Positions 34,701 to 46,070 of a stretch of 64,000 nucleotides of DNA are shown in pieces. Numbering within the stretch: position 1 is the first letter of the stretch; each line of letters begins with the position of its first letter. The notes beneath the pieces are model-generated. The model was not told where the DNA came from. It did no database searches and saw only the letters and a list, made by a program, of their open reading frames with translations. The DNA comes from Rotaria sp. Silwood1 (lineage: Eukaryota > Rotifera > Eurotatoria > Philodinida > Philodinidae): assembly GCA_905250075.1 (NCBI GenBank), contig CAJNOP010000016.1, positions 1,273,661-1,337,660 on the forward strand. Direction: 5' to 3'. The position numbers and the translations under genes are program-made.

Positions 34701-35910
34701 GTAATATTGCACATCCAACAGATGCTAGAAAGTTTATAGCATGTTTAACTAGATTTCATTATGAAATCATGGATTGTCCAAGTGGTCTTATTTACAATCC
34801 AACAATTGATCAATGTGAAAAAAGAAAAAATCTTGAAGCAATTTGTGAACGTGAACAACCATGTATGAACAATGGTCAATGTTATCAAACAAGTCCAACA
34901 ACATATAAATGTACTTGTCGTGGTGCTTGGACAGGTGAACGATGTGAAATACCATTATCAACTTGTGCTATGAATCCATGTGGTCCAGGTAATGAATGTC
35001 TAACATTAAAAACAGGTGAATACAAGCAAGATTATGTTTGTGTATGTGACGAAGGTCAATCATATGGTTTAAGCTGTGGACGAAGTATGCGGATTTAATT
35101 TAGTTTTTTTTTTATAAAAACAAATTCGTTTATTTTTTTTTCTTCCTCTAGATACTGTACCAAATCCATGTTTAGGTGCAACAAGTGAACAAGAACAATA
35201 TTATCCATTTAAATTCAGTCCTCAAGCTTTTATTCAATGTAATGGTGATATACTCTGGGTTCAACCATGTGCAGCTGGTTTATATTGGAATCAAGAAGAA
35301 AACGTTTGTGATCGAATTGAACTATTACCAACAACACAAGGTAACAGTCAATCACAATCATATGAAATTATCTATGGTAATAATGAACAACAATCAGCAT
35401 ATATTCGTCCAATACCTAATTTAACTGATCAACATCTTGTTAAACAACAAACTTATCAACAACGATTAGAACAAACCAAACAACCACAAATCGTAGTTAA
35501 TGAACAGAGGTAGAGAAAAAAAGAATATATATATATATATATATAAATTCTTTTGTTATATAAAATTTTTTTTCGATATATTTAGTTCAACATCAGTAAA
35601 TAAAGTTGTTCCAGTTCCACGACAACCAACTGTTAATGCATTTCAAGCGTTTTCTCAACATTCGAAACAAAAATCATCAATGCCAACAAATAATTATGTG
35701 ATGGCACAAGAACAACCAATTCTCACTAGTCGATCATCATGGTCAACACCAGTTGTATTATCCAAAACTGTTCATACATATTTACCAAAACCACAATATG
35801 CTCAAACATATAATGAACCACCATCAATATTACTTAATCATCAACAACCAATACAACCAACCGCTCATCTAGTCAAACCAGAATTGCATAGAAATTTCAA
35901 TAAACAATAA
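31740..35910 (+). CDS. Secreted mosaic protein with three chitin-binding (CBM14) and two EGF-like domains
   Basis: Fourteen exons: 31740-31748, 31810-31873, 31941-32426, 32489-32914, 32971-33070, 33125-33418, 33477-33559, 33615-33945, 34082-34138, 34212-34295, 34353-34615, 34671-35084, 35152-35509 and 35586-35910. They join to 1097 residues. The start is chosen because MKQVHLTLLLCLLLASGATG is a clean signal peptide made by joining exons 1 and 2. A peritrophin-A/CBM14 domain is at about 187-240 (CTLFGSQYYPLPGYPHCYIQC). Dibasic RKKRS sites follow, then long P/A/V-rich and G/F/P-rich segments with a direct PPFMPFGGQSF repeat, and an acidic/basic linker ending YRKKRQY. CBM14-2 is at about 735-787, with two EGF-like domains at about 788-870. 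CBM14-3 follows at about 874-925, then a Q-rich tail. CBM14 domains bind chitin in cuticle or gut matrix. The role here is structural by inference. AATAAA lies at 36136. Confidence 0.9.
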
Positions 35911-37758
35911 GGACCATCAGACTATTGTCAATAGAAATTATTTATATTTCATCATTGATTTGTTTTTTTTTTTCTATTGATATGTTTGTGTGCGATTCGT
36001 ATCCTCTTTTTTATAACTTGATCCATGTCCGTTTTCTTCCCTTCTCTCTTATTCATTTATTTTAGTTTTATGTTTATTTATCACTTTGATTATCCGATAT
36101 ACATGTGATGCCATTGAACGTTTTACTATCAAACGAATAAAATGCATCAATTTTGTTGTTATTCTATTATTCAAACATTGGATTATTGTAAACCAGGGAT
36201 TAATATGAAAACAAACAAAAAAAAAACAAATCCATCTTTTTTTTTTTTTTATTTTTATTTTTATTTCTTAGGAACATAAAGAAAAGTAAATGTTATGATA
36301 AAATAGAAAATAAGCATAACAAGGTCATGTTAATAAGAAATCGGTACGAACGATGATGAAATTTTCATTATGATATACGATTTTTTTTTGCTTTCAGTTA
36401 TTGATTTAGCCATAGCAAATTATTTTTAGGTAATAGATAAGAAAAGAAAAATCATCACAAGTAATTTATATTTTTAGTTATTTTACAATCATTTATACAG
36501 ATCAAAAAACCAAATAGAAAATATATTTTATTTAAAAATGAATATGAACACATGTAAACAACAAATCATCATTGATATTAGTTGTATATTTATTTTTTAT
36601 GGAGTAATATGTCTCGAGAAACTGGATGACCTGATCGATAATTATAAAAGTGTGGTAAATGTAATGAATACAACTTTGATCGTTTTTTTTGCACCAATAA
36701 TGTCCTACTTCATGTTACTTTGATTATTATATCGTAAAAATTCAATGAGATCGAAGATTATTTCACAAAAAAATATTCGAGACTGATAGAGAAAAAGTGA
36801 CCTAACTGAATTTTTATAAATTCAATATATTTCCATAGAAAATATTTTTAAATTAGAGAATATTAGAAGTAAGTCTTAAAAGTCAATAAAAATGGATTCT
36901 GTAGGTTATTTTTCTATCAGAAAGACAAATATTAAAACTTCAAGTCTCTTCACTTGCGTAGCAGATTTGATTACTGTTTTAGAAACAAAAAAGATTTTAC
37001 AAAATTATTATTATGCAATAGTATAACAGCGGCGATATCCTAGCACTGAACAATAAGAGATTTTTTAAGATTCACATGCTGTCTAATATTGATATTCGTA
37101 TGTATTTTGATGCAATTCATATATGAATCATGTTTGTTGGATGCATAAAAATATGTTATGCTCATCCTTCGACTTAATAATTGCATTCATTGGATCTATG
37201 TCACGCTACGTAAACATTATCAGATACCATCATGCACAGATTCATGAATTGTAAAACATTCCAAACAAAATGACAACTACCTTATATCTCAATATGAAAA
37301 TGTGATTGCAAGGCTGCAGCTACCTTGACAATCTAAAACATCAAAGACTCAAAAGAATACATGATAAAAATAAACAGAAAAAACGCACATGTTGTATTTT
37401 TCTATCTCGCATTATGAATGGTTGTATCGATTTTTATCCATGTGTTTAGTAATTTGATTTCACGTACGCCAATGTCACGAGTTAAATATGAATAAAAAAT
37501 AAATATAGAAACGAAAGAAAAACTATGCATGGATTCTAACGACGAATAAATGATAATTATCATAGACTTGATTCGTGGTTTTTTTTTGGTGTCCAATGTC
37601 ATATTCAAATATATTACACTGACGATTCATAGATATAAAAGGTATCACAAGTATATCATAAACAGTCGAAACCTTAGATATATCATATATTTAAAAACAA
37701 TAATAGTCTATTGCCTGTTGCTTTTTCGTTTACTTTCACACAATCTAGTTAGGATAAT
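35911..37758. other. Intergenic, matrix-protein 3' flank and upstream region of the next gene
   Basis: Contains the likely polyadenylation signal AATAAA at 36136-36141. The rest is AT-rich and non-coding. Just before the next gene, a pyrimidine-rich TTTACTTTCACACAATC leads to TAG at about 37749-37752, a possible splice acceptor. Confidence 0.5.
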
Positions 37759-38791
37759 ATGTTTCGACGTCTTTTTGGTGGTGAAGAAGCAGCTGATAAT
37801 CTTCGAATTATAATCACACGTCATGGTGAACGTGCTGATTTGGCATTAGGAAAAAATTGGTTAAGAAGAGCACGAAGACAAGGTGGTCATGATTCACGAA
37901 TATCACGTTTACCACGTCGACCAAATTTTCATGAATGGGAATACGATCCACCACTAACTGTTGCTGGAGAAAAACAAAGTGTATCCGTTGGTCGAAAATT
38001 ACTGGAACTTGGTTATCCAATTGATTATTGCTACTCTTCACCTGCATATCGATCAATACAAACAGCAAATAGAATCCTTGAAAGCCAAGGACGACGACGA
38101 GCTGTACCAATTAATATCGAACCTGGTATAAAAATAAATAATCTCTGTATAAACTTTTTATTTTTGTCTTTTTTTGTAAGGTCTATTTGAATATTCATCT
38201 TGGTATAGTGGCGCACCATTGGTATTTATACCTCCTGAATATTTAGCTATGGATAGACGATTTTATATAAATACAGGTTATTCACCAATCTATGGTAGTG
38301 TTGATACAAATGAAAATGAGCAACAATTTTATCGACGATCACGTCAACTTCTTGATGCAATAGTTGCTGCTCATAAGTATCAAGGTGGAACAATTTTATT
38401 ATCAGGACATGCTGCCTCAATTGAAGCAATAACACGTAGTTTACGTGGTGGAGTTGGTAGACATGGACAGTATGAAAGTCTTATGCATGGAGCTGCAAGA
38501 GTTAATTTTAGTAATTTTGCTATACTTGAACGTGATGGACGTACAGGTGCATGGTCTGTTCATTACCCTGAATCACATAATTCTCCCCATGGTAGAAGAG
38601 GATCATCAATGCAACATACCATTCCACTTCATAGTGTTACTACATATCATAGAGCTTCACGTAGAGCAGGACGATCACCACGAAGAAGAAACGTATCGCA
38701 AGTAGCACATCATCGACATGATTCTCAGTATCAGCATTATTCTCAGTATCAACATCCTTCTCATTATCAACATCATTCTCATTATCGTTAA
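37759..38791 (+). CDS. Histidine phosphatase superfamily (phosphoglycerate-mutase-like) protein
   Basis: Two exons, 37759-38125 and 38181-38791, join to 325 residues across a 55-nt intron. ITRHGERAD at residues 19-27 carries the catalytic RHG motif with His22 as the likely phosphohistidine. The second catalytic His is in LLSGHAASIE (about His199). DPPLTVAGEKQ and YSSPAYRSIQTA match the family's conserved substrate-side motifs, as in UBASH3/TULA-type proteins. The C-terminal 40 residues are basic, then rich in H, Q, S and Y with imperfect YQHxS repeats, and form no known domain. The substrate cannot be told from sequence: protein phosphotyrosine, small phosphoesters or neither. There is no signal peptide, so it is probably cytosolic. 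Its 3' end faces the M6 gene 286 bp away. Confidence 0.85.
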
Positions 38792-38854
38792 TAATTATAT
38801 AATGACACGGTTTTATTTTGTCTTTTTCAAAGTGAATTTTTCTTAAAAAAAACA

Positions 38855-38895
38855 AAACACATGCACACATACACACACACACACACACACATATA
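38855..38895. repeat. CA microsatellite
   Basis: A run of CA dinucleotides between the convergent phosphatase and M6 genes, starting with interrupted ACACATGCACACATA and then pure CA, ending in ATATAT. Confidence 0.9.
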
Positions 38896-39077
38896 TTGAT
38901 TTATAGTTAAGGAAAAAATGATATAGTCATGTTATGACGATGTTTATTTTGTCATAAATATAACTGACTTTACTGAATATTTTTGTTTGATTTTAGATAA
39001 AAAGAAAAATACGCATACAAAGAGTACAACATTGATTGACTGTTCTAAACAGTAGAGTTTTTCTTTTTGTTTCTATG

Positions 39078-40526
39078 TCACATTTTGGTATCTTCAATAT
39101 CTTGATCACTATTTTGTGCTAATTCATAACGATTTCTATCGTTATGAATATGAGCATGATTGGCCCCTTGAGCGATCATTAAGAGTATCTACACAAAAAA
39201 ATAGATACGATTTATAATATTTATTATTGGTATCATACCAAACTTAAGATAATCAATATTGATGAAGCTGTTGTGACAATACTTAAACTGAAGTAATCAC
39301 GATAAGACTAAAAGAGAAAAAAAGAAATGATTCATTGATAATCATACTTTCAGCATTATAGATATGATCACTCTGTTGCTTGATATTCCAAAGCAAATCT
39401 TTTAGTCAAAATCTTCAGAAATAAAGCTCGCGGTCATTTCGACTCGAACTATGTCGTAACCTCTCTAGAGTTAGTATTAGTCATCCTGTCGAGAAAAATA
39501 ACTGAGCAGAATGCAGCTGCTCTCGACATTTAGAAAACTTATCTCTTGATCTTCTTACATGAAATCAAAGAATTGCGTCAGTTAATGAATGTCTCATTCT
39601 GTTTTGATTGATGTTCATACAGCAGAAAAATCACACAACAATAATAGAATCTAAATGCAGTATTTTATTTCAATTTTACACATTTCTATTTATAAAACAA
39701 TTTGCTCTTAACCATTTATATCTATGATCCTATGTTTAAATATTTAATCATTATTTATTCAATAAATACGATCACGATTTCTTCTCACATCAATTAAATA
39801 CCATTAAATATTAATGATACATACTGGTTGACAAATATCAGAAAGCTTAAATTGTGCTGGTTTTTCATCTAATCGATGTGCATGTTGATTAATTTCATTA
39901 AGAACTAAACATATATAAATAAAACTAACATAAAGGAAAAACAAACAAATTTAAGCATTTAATTACTTACTGTTTACAAAACTACCTCCAGCTGTACCAT
40001 AACGATTATTACATACAACAAAGTATATATAAAGAAAACCATAGAGTGGAATAAATGTAAGACAAGTAATACAAAACCATGAAATTGTTAAAAAAAATGT
40101 TATAAGTAAAAACTAAATATAAAAATTAAATATTCATATAAGATTCTTTTTTTAAACTTACAAAACCATTTAATATTCTTGCACATATATTTTTTTTATA
40201 ACCCCAAAAATGTTTTTGACTCGATTTTCCAGTAATTACACTTGCTAAAAAAACCGAACATAAACCAAAAAGAAATGTTATTATAACACCACAACCAACA
40301 ACAAGTCGGGTAAGTTGTAAACTTAATAATCAAAATACAATAAATATACATATATTTTTTCTTTCTTTTTTTTTCGATTGTTATTAACTTACCATTGATT
40401 ACAACACCATTTTTCACTATGTTGAACTTTATATAATGTATAGATAGTTGACATTAAAAACAAAACACATCCAATCATTAAAAGAAGAAATGAAACCAGA
40501 GATGGATATGGAGTTTTATAGAACAT
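39078..40526 (-). CDS. M6: Proteolipid protein PLP/M6 family four-span membrane protein
   Basis: Six exons on the minus strand: 40393-40526, 40162-40321, 39971-40112, 39825-39904, 39239-39307 and 39078-39188. They join to 231 residues with four hydrophobic segments. TM1 follows the family's PYPSLVSFLLLMIG motif (PYASL in fly and vertebrate M6). The TM2 region contains VVGCGVIITFLFGLCSVF. TM3 is near FLLITFFLTISWFC and ends in FNI/FVNI. TM4 is SIVTTASSILIILSLILLMI, followed by AQGANHAHIHNDRNRYELAQ, which closely resembles the fly M6 C-terminus. Cys pairs in the extracellular loops (KWCC, DICQP) fit the family's disulphides. PLP/M6 proteins act at neuronal and epithelial membranes and tricellular junctions. 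The start Met at 40526 is provisional. The exon frame continues upstream to an acceptor, so an unseen 5' coding exon is possible. Confidence 0.82.
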
Positions 40527-43500
40527 AATGCGAAATTTATTTCGTCTAAAACTGTAAGAGAAAAAAATATGATAATATTTATTTGTTTACATTTATATTT
40601 AACATAGTGCCGTGATACTAGTCATAACAAAAAGGATAATGAAACACTTTGCTTCTAATTATGCAATGCAAAATGATGATGATGATGATGATGATGATGA
40701 TGGTTGAACGTCACTGAAGAGAACAAACGAGAGAAAGATTATTCTACGATTGATAGACACTCACATGCCTACACGTAATCAGTAATACCGTTATAGGCAT
40801 TACGCAAAGGAAAACAGGAAAATTTCTTCTAACTTTCTAAATCAGCCTTTTCATCTATTGCTCAATTATTCTTCTTTTTTATGATTGCATGCGCTTCAAA
40901 TAAATTCAATAGTTCTCCATAGGGAATCATCATATTCACGGCAGGAGTGACGGTGCTAGTGCATAATAAATAACAATCTATAGATTCATATCAATTGTGA
41001 CGTAAGATTATTTTTTCCTATCCATTTCATTCATCAACTAAAACAGTTGAACACATGTGACAATAATTGGTATGAAACGTAATCAACTGATTTGTATTCA
41101 TAGACTTACAAACAAAGAATGAAACAGTATCTATAATATTAGAATGCTTATCTATATAGAAATACATGAACGAATATAAAACAGTATCTATGATTGATTC
41201 AATCAGTATAGCAAAACGACTTCTACAAAGATAATTAGGAAAAGAAAGACATATATATATATATATATACATAAAATCAAGCAAGCAAGCAAACAAATAT
41301 GCGATTTGCAGAAATTAATTATGGGTTAGCACGATAACGACCAAGGACAGAAATAGTGAGAAAAAGGCCATTGCCCTTAGGAATGTTTATTATTCGTTTT
41401 TTTTTATCATTCAATATCAATAAATCATAAATCAACATCAGACAAAGATTAGAACTTGTCTAATGTTTCACTGCATCATTTGTACATAAGAAGAGTGATA
41501 TACTCACTCTTACTCTAATAATAATGATCTTATTTTAATATACAAAATCATGTCAAAACATGACTGGTTAACAAATGATGATATGGGAGTGTCTAGTATT
41601 TCGAACAAAACATGTTATTTTAAATCAAAGTCTAATATTTCTAACAATCAAACTAACATAGACAATTAATTTATAATGAAATAATCTATTCCATATGTAT
41701 TGAAAAGGTCATTTTCATAATTACTTTCAATAGTTGAAAACATTTCAAACGAATTATCATTTTTAGCATTGTCTTTTATAAAAATCAATGTCTAGCTGTC
41801 GTCAAGAAAGGAAATGACATGAGGAGAGGGAGTGAACGGAAATTTTTTCTCTCTCGACATTTTTCATGCTTTTTTTTTTTCTTTATTTAACATTCAAAAA
41901 AGGAATATAATCGTGAAAGAATTATTTGACTAATTGTCAATGGATAATTGAACACTATTGGCATTTCTTACTTAATAATCATTACTTATTAACATTTTCT
42001 ATTTTTTTTTTGCTTTTTATTGAATAAATAGATAAATATACATTTAGTATTTAACAAAAAGAAGGTCTATCATTTCTTACATAATAATCATATTAATAAT
42101 AATAATAATAATAATATGAGAGCATATGAGTATCCGGTTAAACATATTAATAGTACTTACCGTCTGCTTCATTTCACACATTATTTTCTCTCTTTTCTAT
42201 ATACATTTACATACTTCAGTTCAGGTTTAGTTCACCAAAAAAATTAGCCGATACTTTGTTTCGGCTTCTTTTTCTTATGTTCCTACTAGTGCGGTGAACT
42301 TTTTTCCTTCTTTCTATGCTCTATCCCAATGTATTATATCAACAACAAAAGGAAAAAAGCAACCAATGGCTCTATTAAGAGTTACACATGCGTACAGTCT
42401 TATAATAGACAATGAGTGACCTGCTTCTTGCTTTTTGTGTTTATTTGAGCAATGTATGAGAAAGGAAATGAATATTTGTGTCCAATATTTATTTTATTTC
42501 AAGTAAAATATCAAATTATAAAAAAACTAGATAAATAGTGAATAGTGTCAAAAATTCTATTCATTGATTATTTTATTAAAATTGAAATTCAAACGATCAC
42601 GTTTTATTTTAATATTAACTATCAGAATGTGTAATATACTGCCTAGAGATAAATAGTATATGACATAAGATAAAGCTGAACTAGCTCGAAGCCATGACTA
42701 GGAGTCGAAAGTTGAGCAAAGTTGTCTCGATTTATTCCGTTACAAAATCAAAATTTGATTTTTCAATACTCAAATAAGTTTCAGAAGAAATTGAGGTTTT
42801 TCTGCAGGAAGAAAGTGTAACTAGTAATCTTAATTTATATCAATTTCTTCCTAAGCGTGTTTCCTGTCGTAACTTGAAATTTTCGTGGTGATTGTATAGT
42901 TTCAAGTATTATCTATCTACTGAGTACAACAAATTGTCTTTAAACGCTAAAAAATTCAAGAAGAAATTAAATTAGCGAAACAGTACAATTGTTTCATGCT
43001 GTTCTCTAACGAACTTATTGTACTGGTTTTTGGTAGCTGTTATAAAAAAGTCCTACTCATAAGTATGTGTCTTTTGCAGATAGTAAAAAAAAACTTTCAA
43101 TTCGATCGAGCATGACATCTCGAAGAAATGGACGAGCCATTTTTCACCATTATGATCCAAATATCTCGTAGAAAACAGCATCCAGAAACTTTGAATGTCT
43201 GACAATTTTTGCACTATTCATCAAGACCTATCTGTCCTGAAAATTTCACATTTTTCTGATTAGCCGTTCTCTAGAAACCTCAGAAATTTATAAAAATTGA
43301 AGCTTTTTTACTTTTTTATTTTATTTAGAACTGTTCTCATTTTGTTTTTATGCATAAAAACTAGAGAAAATATATCATGTTATGAAAAACATGTTGTTAA
43401 CGTTCATTATAAGCATAAATAAAGGATGAGAAAATGGGCAATTATAACTTGTCTCGACTCGCAAAGTGTCTTGACTCACGCAACCTTAACATAAGATTTG

Positions 43501-46070
43501 TAATACAATCAATCTAATTTGATAAAAATATTATTTATGTTTCACATCAACGAGAGAATACGATCTTTTCTTTTCATTTTGTAATATTTCTGTCAAATTA
43601 ATGAAGTGCATACAGTAATAGAAGAAAAATTCCCAAAATGATTATGATGAATGTATAATACTGAGGAATTTATCGTTACATAAGACTACTCATTGATGCT
43701 AGAATAATTTGTCATATGATATGTTAGACTTAAAGTATTCTGAATGAGCATCGAAAGTGGATGGATGACGATGTACAAAAGATCCTCACTCACACCGCCA
43801 CCTACGAGGACGCGTCTGATCACTCTATTCATTATATTAAAAACTATTTACGTCTTTTGATAAATATTTCCAAATAATTTTATTTTCAATAAACATGTCT
43901 ATTTAAGATATCCTGAATCCGTTTTAATAGCAACTTTCTTATTTAAGAACTCATTCAATGTTGAACAACATTTCCGTCTTCGAATGATGCTCACTCAGAG
44001 ATAAAATGATCGATAATGCTATAAAGAAGTAAATCAACAGTTTTCGAAATTATCCATACTAGCTTATTGTTACTGATCTCAGACGATAAACTGTTTAAAC
44101 TCGCTAACAACAAGAGGTGTAAGTCAATTACTATTCAAATGATTAAATTGTTCTTTTTAATAAAACAATAGTATATTATTTTTTTTTCGAAATCTTTCAA
44201 AAATTGACTGCAAAAAGTTTGTTTTCGAATTAATTTATTTCCACTATCAGTTCTTATTTTGAATTCAATGAAACCTTTATACATGCCTTATACATATCGG
44301 TTTTTAATTTATATCTATCAATAAATCATGTAAATGAAAAAAAAAATCTGTTTGAAAGAAAAACGAGCTCTCATGGTTGTCCTTATTTTCTAACATTAGT
44401 ATCACTTCAACTTGGTCTTGTAAATCTTGATCATTAAGTTATTCGACAAAGTACAACTTGTACAGTTTCAATGAACAATATTTAGCCATAATTCAATATG
44501 CTGTTGTTAGTGGAATGGAACAAGCTGTTACACGAGTCCGAACACTCGATAGTGATTCATTTTTGTAAACACCATCACTTCGTTTATTTTCCAGAACGTT
44601 ATTTATCTTCTACTCCATCTGTTTCACAAAAACATCAAAACATAATTGTAACGCAACCTACACTTCGTATATTTTTGTCAAACTTGATCTGAAGTTTTCC
44701 TTTCACAATCACAGGTGACATTAATTTGTCCAATAACAAAACTATTTCTATTCTAATGTTTCTAGGTACAAATATGTCGTTGAAAATATTCAGAAGGAAA
44801 CTTAAAAGTCTATAATATAATGTTACAGCATGAACGATTTTCTTAGCAACATTGAATACTTTGAACACACGAAATCTTTTTTTGAAGTGAACAACTCGAC
44901 AATTTATTTAAGAGATGATAGTGGAATACATCATCAAACAAGGACCAGTTACTACAAAAAAAGAAGTTCTTCAATCAGTCATTAATCAATGAGCTACGAA
45001 GTATTCTTTCAACATCTGATTGTTATAGAAATGTTATATGTCTATGAGCCACTATAATGTGTTCAAAAACTATCCCTATTTCTGATAAAATTCCGTAAAG
45101 CATGCTCACGCTGATTATTAAATAATACATATAAATTACTTGAATTGTTTAAGAGTTATTCATGAAAACTTATATCATGGATTATGGAAACACTCCGTAT
45201 TAACAGTCTATTGCCATTGTTTATCTATTTATAAAAAAAAAAAATATTAAAAAACATTGCATTCTCTCATTTTAAAATACAACTAAAACAAGTCTACATT
45301 ATTTCCATACAACTTTAAGATCTAATATGATCTTGGCAATATTTTTCAATAAAATATGTCTATAAAATAGAATTCATTCTAAGGTATCCATAGTCCCAGA
45401 AAATTCAATGAGATACGTGGTGATTTTATTAGGACACATGAAGATGAAAAAAAAGAAATCAAAAGATAAAATAGTATTAGAATTTCGAAGAAAAACACTA
45501 AACATATTGACAGTTGTACACGTATGCGCATGTCTAAAAGAAATATAACGTATACAAATTTTTCTTTTTTGTAAAATAAAAGCGATTAATTTCCTAATTA
45601 GTAAATACAATTTTTAAACGATTAACCTACAGAAAAGAAAAACAAAACAAATAACCGAGATGAAATCCGTATATATCTTCACATACAAAATAACGAAACA
45701 AAAAAGATAATGCTTCTGTTGTTTTGTAATCATTTTACAGAAGCATTTTCTTTCTTTTTTTTTTGACAGTTTCAAATCTACTAAAAATAAAGAACCAAAG
45801 AAAAGTCATGCGCATTTACTTATACAACAATAATCACGCCTATCTATATTTAAATAGAACAAAAAAAAATACTATATATGTACAAGCTTTCCTACACACA
45901 AATAATGATGCACTTTCACTGTTCATTCCAACGAGAAAAATATATATATATATTAAGAATGTGCATATACGAAGGATTCGCCTAGAGGTTAGAAAAAAAA
46001 ATTATCAGAAAAAAAAAAAACAAGTCTAACATGTCATATAATGGTAATTCAGAGAAGAAGAAAAAGAAGT
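40527..46070. other. Long intergenic interval, no confident gene
   Basis: AT-rich throughout. A GAT microsatellite lies at about 40674-40702, an AT run at about 41252-41270, and an AAT microsatellite at about 42091-42116. On the minus strand near 42146-42170 an ATG AAG CAG ACG is followed by a good GTAAGT donor. It could be a 5' exon of the M6 gene, but its phase does not join the M6 frame, so at best it is untranslated. Minus-strand frames at 41027-41296, 44635-44868 and 45374-45610 have no support. Confidence 0.45.

Noticed and set aside
40674-42116. GAT, AT and AAT runs as a CRISPR or satellite array
   Set aside because: They are simple microsatellites of a few units with no spacers.
42146-42170. 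Possible first coding exon of M6 on the minus strand
   Set aside because: The donor is good, but the phase-0 join to the next M6 exon runs straight into a stop, so it cannot be coding as drawn.
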